Source: Pleurostoma richardsiae
Lineage: Eukaryota; Ascomycota; Sordariomycetes; Calosphaeriales; Pleurostomataceae
DNA length: 64,000 bases
Direction: 5' to 3'
NCBI GenBank assembly: GCA_030052745.1
Contig: JANBVO010000029.1
Span: 392,407-456,406, forward strand
In this document: positions 1 to 10,865 of the stretch, piece after piece
Position numbering within the stretch: position 1 is the stretch's first letter
Layout: every line of letters starts with the position of its first letter
Notes under the pieces: generated by a model
Told to the model about the DNA's origin: nothing
The model's database searches: none
The model's input: only the letters and a program-made list of their open reading frames with translations
Program-made: the position numbers and the translations under genes

Positions 1-423
1 CGGCCAACCAAGTGCACGGGATTCTCTGCGAACTGAATTGACGAGCCCCTGCTGGTGGCAGCTACGTAAGCAGCATATTAAGGGTCTTCGTATCTGGTCG
101 TGTGCCGTTGGTTTCTCGAGTAGGGGGTGGGATCCTGCGAGGCTTTTGTGGCGGAGGCTGATGCTCGTCTTCATATCTCCTTTCTCAGCACCAGGCTGCT
201 CTCTGACGTCCTATTGATGGCGTGCCATGGCTCCCTGTCTCACCCATGGCGTCTGTAGTGGGCAACGCTTTCGTTACACAAGGGCCAAGGATGGAGGACG
301 TATAAGAGAGCCAAGCCTTGGCCGAATCCTATCCCGAGTGGTCTGCTCAGCATTCGGACTCCATTGTCCTCAGATCATCGCTATCGAAGACGATTTGTGT
401 AGCCGCCAAGGAAAGTTGTCGTC
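1..423. other. Upstream region of the laccase gene
   Basis: No supported gene. Short open frames on the plus strand lack family features. The stretch probably holds the promoter and 5' leader of the multicopper oxidase that starts at 424. Confidence 0.5.
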
Positions 424-2919
424 ATGGGGCTGATACACATTTGTCTGGATATTCTCTACTCCGTCGCAACCTTCACCCCCTTTAACCCCTGGACCGAGGT
501 GGCACAGAAGCCTTTCCTCGAGGACTCTTCTCAAAGTCCTTTGTTATCCCCGCCCTCAACTCCGGTGACCTTCCACCCTGAGGGGTCTTCACCTGGTTTC
601 ACTTGCGTATACCCGGAATTGGAGAAGCAGGGATGGATCTCGTGTAACACTGAGACCACACGCGATTGCTGGCTGCGGGATCCTGCCTCGGTGTACTCGG
701 ACTACTCGCAGATCGACATCAACACAGACTGTAAGAGAGGAAAATGAGATAATGTCCGAATATGGCTAATTCCTTCTAGACGAGAATCCCGATGACACGC
801 CCCAAGGGATCACACGAGAAGTAGGTTTGGACTACGCCTATCATGCGAACATGTAGGCAGGCTGATACGAAGAACAGTACTGGCTCAACGTCACTGGGGA
901 TGTCGAGGTAAGAACTAGGCAGTGCTCAGGTCCATCAAGAAGTGCTTCTAACCTCCTCCAGGTCACAGCAGATGGCTTCCTCAAGACCAGCGGCAAGACA
1001 TTCAACGATACCTATCCCGGCCCTCTGCTCGAGGCGTGCTGGGGTGATGAGCTCGTCATCCACATCACCAATTTGAACGAGGAAAACGGGACTACGATAC
1101 ACTGGCATGGCATCAGGCAACTCAACACCAATCAGATGGACGGAGTGAATGGCGTTACTCAGTGTCCTATTGCGTATAACGACACTTTTACTTACAAGTT
1201 TAAGGCCCTGCAGTATGGCCATACTTGGTATCACAGCCACTATTCCCTCCAGGTGAGTGACAGTGGCATGAAATGCAATCTCCTCGCTCCCTGCTGCTTG
1301 GGAAACACCGGCTACAACTAACAATGCATCTCAGTATTCCGATGGGATGGCTGGCCCACTGATTATCCATGGACCGTCGAGCGGGAACTGGGACATCGAC
1401 GTGGGCCCGATCCTCATTCAGGACTATGTTCACGACTCGGCCTTCGTCCGATACGATATGGAGAAGACTGCCTTTGCTGAAGCTGACAGCATTGTAGTGA
1501 ATGGCACCGGCCACGATCCGAAGACAGGCACGGGTGCATACTTTGAGACCAGTTTCACTCGAGGGAAGAAACATCTTCTACGGCTCATCAACGGGTCCGC
1601 TGGGACTCATTACATCTTCTCGATTGACAACCACAACATGACGGTGATTGCGAACGACCTTGTTCCCATTGAACCGTACAATACATCCTCCCTGAGTATC
1701 GGGATAGGTGAGCACTAAGCACTCCACCTCGGGTCCGCTTCGCTAATATCCCTCTAGGTCAACGCTACATGGTAGTGGTTGACGCGAATCAAGAGCCTGG
1801 AGAGTACTGGATCCGGACGCATCCCGCCACTGGCTGCAATGCATTTACTGGACAGTGGAAAGGCGGCAATCCGGGAATCTTCAACGACACATTCGAGCCC
1901 TTCAACGTCACGACAGGCATCATCCGGTATGCCTCCGCTGACGGCTCTGTGCCCACGGGGACGGCCGCCTTGCCTGACCCGACTACCACCCCACATAACT
2001 ACTCGCGGGCCTGCCTCGACGAACCTTACGAGAGTCTCCGGCCCAAAGTCCCATGGTATATCGACCGGCACCCCCAGAACAACATCAGCGAGAGCCGCTT
2101 CACCGCCGCGCACCAGCTGACTCCCGACGAGCCGGGGAACTACACACATTGGATGCTGACGCCGGATTTCCTTTGGCTGGATTTTGGCAATCCGACGCTG
2201 CTCAACCTCGACGCGCCCAATCCAAGTCCGAACTTCAGGATTGTTCAAGGTGACTATGAACAACGAAATCGAGACTACGCTGGACTACGAAGGCTGACGA
2301 GGAGAAATCCACCAGATAATTTTACCAGTGGCTACGTTTTCATGATCATCGAGGCAGCCATTAACTCCCCTACAATTCCGGACACAAGCGTACCGAAACG
2401 TACGTCGTTCTCCCCTTTTCCCTATCCCTATAGATCGCTCGTGACTCCTCTTAATAACATGATGGTCCTCCTCAGTCAGCCATCCGCTCCACTGGCACGG
2501 CAGCGACGTGGTCGTGCTCGCCCAGAACAGCACGCCCTTCGACAACAAGACGAGCTATAGCACCTTCAATTTCAACAATCCACCTCGTCGCGACGTGGTC
2601 CTGCTGCCCGCCGGCGGGTACATTGCCGTCGCCTTTAGGCCCGACAACCCTGGGGTGTGGCTTGTCCATTGTCACATCGCATGGCATGCGAGTGCTGGTG
2701 AGTGATTCATCGCAAGATTTACAATGGGAATGAAGTCTGTGCTGTGGAGCGTGTGTACTGACCTTGAGGATAGGTCTCGGTCTACAGATCATCCAAGGGG
2801 GAGACGATATCGTCCCGAGCCTAGGGCCAGGCGCTCTGGATGAGACGGTTAGGGTGTGCGACAACTGGAATAAATATAATGGCGTCCACCCTGTCGCCCA
2901 GGATGACTCGGGCATCTAG
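424..2919 (+). CDS. Laccase-like multicopper oxidase (asco-laccase type)
   Basis: Copper oxidase that couples one-electron oxidation of phenolic or related substrates to reduction of O2 to water. Nine exons read cleanly: 424-730, 780-820, 878-907, 962-1252, 1335-1707, 1758-2249, 2316-2399, 2476-2697 and 2774-2919, giving 661 aa. All four copper signatures are visible: HWHGIRQ (about residue 173), HSHYSLQ, HPLHWHG, and [12 protein letters not shown] (about residues 604-615) with the type 1 cysteine and a Leu at the axial position. The protein ends in DSGI, the conserved C-terminal tail of ascomycete laccases, which are usually clipped there during maturation. The start is the first ATG in the exon 1 frame. 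Its N-terminus ([12 protein letters not shown]) is only a weak signal peptide, so the true start or an upstream exon is uncertain. Substrate (melanin, lignin-like phenol or secondary metabolite) cannot be told. Confidence 0.9.
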
Positions 2920-3317
2920 TTCAGGACGGTGATGGCGGTGTTGTGGGTTAGGATGCCTGTGATAGACCGTTGGAGCAGCCGTGTTTGAGATTAGAAAGCT
3001 GGCGCGCCCAGGGACATTAAGTACAATGGGCTGTCAGGGAGATGCTTGGTATCGCGGTACGGAATGGCTGCTTCCTGTAGGCAGAAGTCGTTGCTGTAGA
3101 GAATGACACATGTAGAACTCTAGTCATATTGGGAGGCTAAAGCCTCCGAGTACGAGAAAAGACAAAGAAGCGGATTACTTCCTACGTGAAATATCAATAT
3201 TGACTGGAGTTGGGAGGTTTTGAGGTTGCGGTCATGTTATGGGTCATTCCCCACTTCTCTTGAAGGTCATATGGGAAACTTTAGTGCCATTTCCTTTCAA
3301 CAAACAGGCTCGTAAGC
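2920..3317. other. Spacer between laccase and tRNA-Lys
   Basis: Presumed 3' untranslated region of the laccase and the upstream flank of the tRNA. No coding or structured element was recognised. Confidence 0.4.
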
Positions 3318-3416
3318 GCCTTGCTAGCTCAATCGGTAGAGCGTGAGACTCTTAATTCTCCCGTTCTGGGGTATCAGGATATCTCAAGGTTGTGGGTTCG
3401 ACCCCCACGTAGGGCT
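3318..3416 (+). tRNA. tRNA-Lys (anticodon CTT) with a 26-nt intron
   Basis: A cloverleaf can be folded by eye. The acceptor stem pairs 3318-3324 with 3409-3415, with discriminator T at 3416. The D arm lies around TAGCTCAATCGG (A box), the anticodon stem TGAGA pairs with TCTCA, and the T arm GTGGG/CCCAC encloses TTCGACC (B box). The anticodon CTT is at 3351-3353. An intron at 3355-3380 starts one base 3' of the anticodon, the canonical site for nuclear tRNA introns. The spliced tRNA is 73 nt, the usual size for tRNA-Lys. A T7 run follows 25 nt downstream. Confidence 0.95.
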
Positions 3417-3441
3417 CAATTCCCTGCGCAGAAGAGTAGAA

Positions 3442-3457
3442 TTTTTTTGCCCTTTTT
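3442..3457 (+). terminator. RNA polymerase III terminator of tRNA-Lys
   Basis: A run of seven T (3442-3448) followed by a run of five T (3453-3457), 25 nt after the tRNA end. Oligo-T is the standard pol III stop signal. Confidence 0.8.
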
Positions 3458-6400
3458 GCGTCTCTTCCCTCATTATAGACTTGCATTTTACGCAGTCTTT
3501 TCTCTTCATTTTATTTACTTCTATGATCTTGGTTGCTTGATTCTTTATGACTAGAATATGGGTCTTCCTCTAACCTACAGCCTGTTCTGTAAGGGTGCAG
3601 CCGTGAATATGTCCTGGAGAGGAAGCGTGCAGTGACGGTCAAAATCGACAGTCATTCTTGAATCAGGCGTCTCGATGGAAGAGAGACAATGACACATTCG
3701 CAATCAAGGTGGTCTGCTTGTTTCATAAACATCTCGCCATCAAGGGGTACTTTGATCGCACAATATGGAACCGAGCAGGCATCCCCTGATAGATCTGTGA
3801 AAGAGGACAAGATCCAGGATTCCGTAGACAGTAGCCCGAACTTTCACACTTAAGACGTTACACAGGGTTCATATACTCTAATCAGGGAAACTCGAGAAAA
3901 GATCAGGCTGGTCTGCCATCAGTTCGATTTACCTCCTACTCTCTGTAGCATCGAAATATGGCCGCCTCGATGGGGAAGCCGGAAGTGTTCATTGTTAAAA
4001 GCGGCACAATTCAGCCTATCTAGTCCGTCATACGTAGAATAACCATCTACTTACACCCCTCCTCACCCCTATGTAGCCGCCCGTGAAGTCTGGATCAAGG
4101 TCCCTCCGGCGCTTCTGTATCGTTCATAGAGGTATTCAGACATACCAGAAAGGGTAGAAGACAGGATCTTTGTTGCCTCTGATCTATTCAATAGTGTTGC
4201 CATACCCCGGACCGAGAGACACATTCAGATGTATGCTCAATATACCAGGGATGAACGGGAAATTCCGCTGACTAGTCCAGCTGCCCCCAGCCTCCTGTAG
4301 ACGTGACCTTATTAATACTAGGGGGGTAGTGAATCCTACCGGACTCACCGATGCAGGGTTTAGATCAATGCACCCCGCTCAAGCATGCTCAACGAACACA
4401 GTCACTGGGCTATCGGCGACTGCCAGCTCATTCTCTTCTCCTCACATCGTCCTTCAGCTGCGCCGACAGACTCCCTAGACTAACACGTCATCCACAGTAC
4501 TAACGGGGGAATCTCTTACAGCTTCTTCGGGATGCTGGCCGACGTGGCCCTAAGAGGAGATGATATGATGTCTATGATGCAACAGATCCCAGTCTTGCTA
4601 TGCCAGTTCGTTGGAAAGGGGGAAGACCCGGCGACAACTAGCCGAAGTCAAGCTGTGTTGCTTCCGGGTGTCTCCCATGTTCCTTAGCTGCTGGCGGCGT
4701 CCGATGTAAGCCAGAGGTGAGTTTCCCACGACGTCGCGATAGATAGCTACGACCTCGTTGAGCTTGGCAGCATAGATGGCCTCCACTGATCTTCCAGTCC
4801 TCAGAAGTCGAGGGCAGTGCAAGCCATGCAAGCCTGCTGCTGTGAAGATGAAAGCGGCACGGACTAGCAGTTGATCTTCCAGCTAGCAGCGGATATCCTT
4901 TTAGGACAGGTGACGACTAGCGCGCTCTTGCTAAGTTGGTAACATTCTTTTCGACTAATAACTCGTCCCCAATATCTCCTTGTTAGCTCCCCTTAGCTGG
5001 TCACGGCCCTGATGCCGGCATCGGTCCCTCACGCCACCAGGTTAGCATATCTTGGCGGCATAAGGATGAACTTGATGGGCTGCTCGGGAGGCCGCCCTTA
5101 GCCACTTGGCTACCTTAGCTCACCCGGCCGCCACAATGCAGGTTGGTCACCTTACCCTTCCAGGTAATCTGCCGTCGTCACTGTTCTTCTGACGATCATG
5201 GGCATCTTCCGTGACGTGACGGCGCAAGTCTAGGTGTACATAGCGTGCCCAAGAAGGTGCACGCAGTGATCTGACCGATAGCGGTCGAGAGACGTCGAGG
5301 ATTGACCGCAGCCCCGGATTAGCAAGGCAGAGAAGGACCAATGTGTAGAGGCACGTGGGAAGCAGAACATTCTAGTATCGAGAAAATGGGTGAGGGAACC
5401 CCCTCTATTGCTCACCTAACGTGGCGAGCAAGGTATTCGCAAGGGTGTGTGACCCACAAGATCGTTGGCATCACAGCTGCGCCGACGCCGGACACGACAG
5501 TCGAGAGGCACCAGGGAAGGATGTCGCCAACAAGGGCCAAAATTGAGGTAAAGGGAGGGTAGCAGGGCAGCTAAGAAGCGTAGAGTTCCCACTGTTGAGC
5601 TACCATTACGAACATCATGATGGGAAAAGGGTAACTCCGGGTCCAGCGCGCAAAAGATGGTGCCGTTCTCTTCCTCGGTTATCTACACTCCTTGCCACAA
5701 GCGCCACGAGTGGTGCTCACTCATCGCTCTTCTGCGCCGACTCAAGACACGTCTTTTTCTATGTCGCATGTGGACCGTCTGTGAATTTCTAGAAAGCTGT
5801 CAAAGGCAAGACTCTGCGAGGCGAGGCGCCATCTGGACCCGAGAAGCCGGGACTGGACCTGCGCCGCTGCGGAGCGATCGGGAGCTCATGAGCATATTCT
5901 GATTTAGGTTCTCGCATTTAGACCCACGCAAAAGCCATCCGGCGCTCCTTGGACCTCTCTGCCGGATCGCAGAGTCGGGCCTGCAATGCTTATCAAGGTT
6001 ATCCGCGCGGATGGGAATGCCTGCGTCTGGGGTTGTTGTCATGATAGGCGCTGTGGAGGGGGAATCGACGTGTGTATCTGGGGCAATCTTGTCGATCGCT
6101 GGAGGCTGGCATCTACCACGATCGAGCAAGTAAATGTGATCATCAACTCCCTGCACCTGGCATCTGGCGTTGCCGGCTGGTTACAAAACCATTATTGTAT
6201 CCTTCCACCTGAGTAGCTGCCGCTGAGCAGGAACTTCGCCCTTGAGAGAAGAGACTCGTCAAACTCTTCTAGCTCTGGGAGAACCCGCAGCCAAGACGGC
6301 GTGTTCGGCGGCTACGGCGAGCCCTCGACAAAGGCAGTGGTTTTTTCTCTCTCTTTTTTCTCTTTTCCCTTTCTTCCGTGTCTTCTTCACCCCACCTCCC

Positions 6401-6900
6401 CAGACTAAGGCGCGGGCAGAGACGCGCGGCGGATCCTTGGCGCTGGGAAATTTGACAAGCAGACCCGCGGGTCTGGGAGGGAGGAGAGACGAGAATGGAT
6501 TAGAGTACGGAGTACAGTAGCTTGACTTGATAGCCAGGATAGCTTAGGTGCCAAGGGAGCACATGCATGTCTCTCTCACTGTGGCAGCTTCTCCGCGCTC
6601 CTGGCATGTAAGTGGTAACGTAGCCTCTGCTTCGACCCAATGAGGGTGAGGAATCTGCTCTCGCCCCCAGTTCAGATGGGGTCTACCTGCCTGATAACCT
6701 GGTAATTCACCTTGTTCACCCACGGAATACCAGGTCATGCGCCGGTGTGCTAGTCCTGCGTACTGTGCTTGTACCGTATCGGACGGTGGAGGTGAAGTGA
6801 GCACGTTGATTACTGGCTGGGGTACGGGGCTAGTACGGAACAGTACACTGGTCTACAGTCAGCGGGCGGGCGGTGGCGTGTTGCCAGGCACGTTTGGCGC
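3458..6900. other. Gene-poor tract
   Basis: About 3.4 kb without a convincing gene. Open frames are short, change strand and show no recognisable domain. One coding-like fragment, listed separately, lies at 4598-4831 on the minus strand. The tract may hold degenerate mobile DNA or lost genes, but no terminal repeats or transposase motifs were recognised. Confidence 0.5.
4598..4831 (-). other. Coding-like fragment of unknown origin
   Basis: A 77-codon minus-strand frame with amino-acid composition typical of real protein (for example AKLNEVVAIYRDVV and NSPLAYIGRRQQ), extendable upstream by about ten codons. No start context, intron or partner exon could be built. It may be an exon of an undetected gene, a relic, or chance. 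No family is recognised. Confidence 0.2.
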
Positions 6901-6904
6901 GATT

Positions 6905-6915
6905 TTATCAGATAA
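6905..6915. promoter_or_regulatory. Palindromic GATA-type iron-regulator site
   Basis: TTATCAGATAA contains ATCAGATAA on the plus strand and, on the minus strand, ATCTGATAA. Both match ATCWGATAA, the known binding consensus of the fungal siderophore repressors SreA/URBS1/SRE. It lies about 1.03 kb upstream of the siderophore transporter start. Function is inferred from the match and the neighbour. Confidence 0.6.
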
Positions 6916-6943
6916 GATGGAAGGAATGGAAGAAGAAAAATTT

Positions 6944-6952
6944 TTATCAGAT
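6944..6952 (-). promoter_or_regulatory. Second GATA-type iron-regulator site
   Basis: TTATCAGAT on the plus strand, which is ATCTGATAA on the minus strand: a full match to ATCWGATAA, 29 bp to the right of the palindromic site. Close pairing of such sites is typical of SreA-type repressor targets. Confidence 0.55.
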
Positions 6953-7142
6953 GAAGCTAGTGACGTACTCGAATCCTTCCTCTGCTTCCTCGTCGTGGGA
7001 AAATTCTATCGGATTGGACCACCTGGGGCCGCCTGCTCACCACAACCTCGGTCATGTCTCCCTGTTTGTGTCCTGATCCCAAAGGGCAAAGGGCACCCGG
7101 GGAGCCCCAGCTTGGACAGCTCGAACACCATGTGGTTCCGTT

Positions 7143-7169
7143 GTGGTTCGTGTGGTTCGTGTGGTTCGT
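7143..7169. repeat. Short tandem repeat, three copies of GTGGTTCGT
   Basis: Three perfect 9-bp units in a row. No role is evident. It lies within the long upstream region of the siderophore transporter. Confidence 0.8.
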
Positions 7170-7558
7170 GTTGTCCATCGCCGTCTCCACGCAGGACGCC
7201 CGCCTCGCCCGCCTCTCCTCTCATTCTCCTCACCTCTGCATAAACCCACTTTACCAAGTCCACAATTTCATATACACACACGTCCGATCTCCATGTACGC
7301 ACACATCCAGACATCCACGCTGTACACTAGTGCGCGCACATCAGACCCGCCCAGGATGGACCGGGGCGGTGGTGATGTGCAAAATGCATGAAGCCATCGA
7401 CATGCGTCCCCCGCCGCACATCCTTACGTCGCCGGCTACGTCGTGATGTGCGTCCACGGCACCCGGAAGCGGCACCGGCGAGTCAGTGGCTTGACTGGCT
7501 TCGCGCCAGAAGAAATCCAGGATGCGCCAAGGTGGGGGATGCCGGCCTTTCTTACGGC

Positions 7559-7567
7559 TTATCAGAT
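7559..7567 (-). promoter_or_regulatory. Third GATA-type iron-regulator site
   Basis: TTATCAGAT, that is ATCTGATAA on the minus strand, about 376 bp upstream of the siderophore transporter ATG. It is a full match to ATCWGATAA. Confidence 0.55.
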
Positions 7568-7814
7568 GAAGCCTTTCCAATCGTGGTCTAGCCATGAGAG
7601 TGACGGAGATGAGCTACTGGTCAGGGCCTGATCCAGGCGATCCAGAAGCAAGTCCAGAGCGCTGGTGCCAAGCCGGTCTGCACACTCTCTTGCGCCCAGA
7701 AGCTTGTCTGACAGGTCCGTAGCAGGTCCCACACGAGCTCCAGCCGTGGGCGAACCCGAGTTTTTTGCTGCAGCGGCACCACGGCACCACGGCATCTCCG
7801 AACCAGCCTGCAGT

Positions 7815-7820
7815 TATAAA
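7815..7820 (+). promoter_or_regulatory. TATA box of the siderophore transporter
   Basis: TATAAA 123 bp upstream of the ATG at 7943, followed by a C- and T-rich leader. Position and sequence fit a core promoter. Confidence 0.55.
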
Positions 7821-7942
7821 GCCTCGCCCTGCAGATGCAACCCCTCACTCTCATCCCAGTCGCTCAATCCCGAGGACACGCACCATATCTGCTCCTCTTT
7901 GTGTAGCTGTCTGAAGACCACACACCTTCTGTTCGCGCAAAG

Positions 7943-9849
7943 ATGGGTGGCGTTATCGACATGATCCGCGGTCGCAAAGACTCGCTCATTGCCGCCGCGG
8001 TCGTCTCGCCTGGTGGTGAGAACCCAGAGAACAACAACAAGGAGAAGGACGGCGCCATCACTACCGATAATGGCTCCGACACCTTGTCCCTGGACGAGAG
8101 AAATGAGAAGGAGATCATCGAGCATCCCGACCAGGTCACCGCGGATGCCCAGCTCGGTGTCAAGAAGGCCGAGGCCGCAGCTCTGGTCTGGCCCAAATGG
8201 GCTGTCTACTGCACATACGGCTGGTAAGCTCACCCCGCAGCACAAACACGCAGAGACCACATCTGCTCGGTGAGATATTCAGCTGCTAACCTGACCTCAG
8301 GATCTGGGTCTGCTACTTCATGCTCGCCCTAGGGCAATCTATCGGCAGCAACGTCAACTACTACGCCTACGCTGACTTCTCGGCGGCCCCCCAGATCTCG
8401 ACTGCCTACATCCTTGCCACCATCATCGGCGGTGTCCTGAAGTTGCCCATTGCTAAGACCCTCAACCTGTGGGGCCGTGCTGAGGGCTTCCTCGTCTTCG
8501 TCGCTATCTTCATCATCGGCACCATTGTCATCGCCTCCTCTACAGGCCCGAGCGGCTTTGCTGCTGGTTACACCCTGTATTGGATCGGCTACAGCGCCGT
8601 CTACTTCATCATGGACGTGTTCATCGCCGATACGTCCGGTCTGCGCAACCGAGCCTTCGCCTTCGCCTTCGCTAGCACCCCCTTCATCTGCACCGCCTTC
8701 ACCGGTCCGCTGGCGGCGCAGTCTTTCCTCGACCATTCCAACTGGCGGTGGGCCTACGGCACCTTCTCCATTGTCATGGCCTGCGTCTTTGTTCCGCTTG
8801 CAATCGTCTTCAAATTCTTCCAGATGAAGGCCGAGAAGATGGGTCTGTTCGTGAGGACCCGTAGTGGCCGCACGTGGATCCAGTCCACCTGGCATTACTT
8901 CCACGAGTTCGACATGATTGGTGCCTTCCTGCTGATGGCCGCCTTCATTCTCTTCCTCTTGCCCTTCAGCTTGCAGAACTACGGACGCGCTACCTACGGC
9001 TCGGCGGCCTTCATTGCTGAGGTCGTCATTGGCGTGCTGCTCTTCCCGGCCTTCGCCGCCTACGAGAAGTGGGTGGCCCGCACCCATTTCATCAGGTGGG
9101 AGCTCTTCAAGAAGCGCACCGTCCTCGGTGCCTGCGTCCTGGCTGCTGTCCTGTACTTCAGCTTCTACGCCTGGGATCAGTACTTCTACTACTTCGTCCA
9201 GGTCGTCTACGACCTCACGGTCTCCGACACGGGTTACATGACCCAGATCTACAATGTCGGCTCCTGCTTCTGGGGCGTCGTCTTCGGCCTCTGGGTCCGT
9301 TGGACCAAGCACTTCAAGTACACTTGCCTGTTCTTTGGTCTTCCGCTCATGATGCTCGGTGCTGGCCTGATGATTCACTTCCGTGGCGGTGAGGGCAGCA
9401 TTGGCTACATCATCATGTGCGAGATCTTCATCGCCTTTGCCGGAGGCACTCTCGTCATCGGCGAGGACATGGCCGTCATGGCGGCCGCCGACCGTGACGG
9501 CGTCCCCATGATGCTCGCACTGCTCGGCCTGTGCGCGAATCTGGGCGGCGCCATCGGCTACGCCGTGGCCGCGGCGATCTACACCAACACGTTCCCCGAT
9601 GCCCTGCTGCGCCAGCTGCCTGACGACCTCAAGGGCAACTACACCACCATCTACCTGGGCGGGTCTACCACGCAGCTGACGTACCCCGTGGGCAGCGCCG
9701 CGAGGGACGCAATCAACTACGCGTGGGGCTACAGCCAGAAGTACAACTGCATCTCCGCCACGGCCATTCTGGTCCTTGGCATCCCTGCCATCGCCGCGTG
9801 GAAGAACTACAACGTCGACAAGAAGCAGAACAAAGGTCTGGTCCTGTAG
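7943..9849 (+). CDS. Siderophore-iron transporter (SIT family, MFS)
   Basis: Proton-coupled importer of ferric siderophores in the fungal SIT/ARN (MirB-like) branch of the major facilitator superfamily. Exons 7943-8223 and 8301-9849 give 609 aa. The intron has a GCTAAC/CTGAC branch region and a CAG acceptor. A charged cytosolic N-terminus of about 85 residues is followed by a hydrophobic region compatible with 14 membrane spans. The first span region contains [13 protein letters not shown], followed by [16 protein letters not shown], both very characteristic of siderophore transporters. The C-terminus is short and lysine-rich. Three ATCWGATAA sites upstream suggest repression under iron sufficiency by an SreA-type GATA factor. 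No siderophore synthetase is in the window, so it may serve an unlinked pathway or take up foreign siderophores. Confidence 0.93.
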
Positions 9850-10865
9850 AGCGTTGGCTAGTGGATTCCCTACTGGGTAGGCGACTCTGCACAGGGCTGT
9901 CGGATTGAGACTGGATATATCTCGTCGAATGTGCCTTATAGAAGATCTTATGGCCTTCTAGCAGTATTTCTAATTGAAAGAATTTAATGTTAATATTGTT
10001 CAAGGATCATTGCTCCTTGTGCTTCCTAAGAGGTCGTGTCGTGGTGGTTCAGAGCGTTCAGTGCCAATTACAAATTGTCCCTGAAGTGAGGTGCTGCAAT
10101 CAGTAGGTATGTCGTCCCTGTAGTCAGAGGATTATGCCCGTCAGACTCCAGGAGCTCGAGTTGTCCCGTCTCTCTTAACTAGACTTTGCACTGGCATATG
10201 AGTTGGCCAAAAGCCTGAATGAGTTGGGCCACGAGGGGCAGGCCTATATATAGCTTTGCTACTAATCGACGAATCTACCCTAATGAGTGCCTCCGGCAAC
10301 CCGAGCAGGAGACTCGGTTGAACCTTCTGACCACGGCAAAGAAAGATATTCCACGGCGAAACAGACAGCCTTTGAGGAGGGAGGCCTCTCCACGGAGTAT
10401 GGTATCCCCGGCACGGGCTCCTTCATTCGCCGCGGCGTTGCCGTTCTGCCGGAGCCAGTTTGCCGCGGGCGATCGGTCGCTTATCGCTCTTCCCGGTCCG
10501 GGATGGGGCGTCCGGGAGAAGGCCACGGCGGCCCGGCCCACAAGGGCTACGGTAGCGCCTGTTTCCAGGTTCGGCGCTTCGGCTATCGACGGCAAGGGAA
10601 CATGCGACGAGGAGTGCAGAAGGTGTGATGATAGGGGTAGATGGGATGTTTTTGAAATGCTGGGCATTCTGCGAAGTAAGTGCTGGGACCGTGAGAGGAG
10701 ACTCGGACAGGTTGGCTTGCGATGTTGGTGCAACACGGGCAAAGAGAACATATCGAATTGATGAATTCTCTATAATTACTTTACTCGGTCCCCAAAGACA
10801 AATATGATATTGTGAAATCTAAGAGGCCTGCTTGCTCAGTATGACAATACCTAAAATCCTCTGCA
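9850..10865. other. Spacer between convergent MFS genes
   Basis: Holds the 3' ends of two convergent transporter genes. Overlapping open frames at 10219-10761 (both strands) are GC-rich but show no domain, and I do not call a gene. A TATATATAG string sits near 10243. Confidence 0.4.

Noticed and set aside
8329-9378. 349-codon minus-strand frame opposite the siderophore transporter
   Set aside because: Shadow of the GC-biased codons of the real gene; composition (Glu, Asp, Gly, Val) is the typical antisense artefact.
10275-10751. 158-codon minus-strand frame and a 180-codon plus-strand frame overlapping each other
   Set aside because: Both strands are open because of high GC; no motif, and the two transporter genes on either side are convergent, leaving no promoter.
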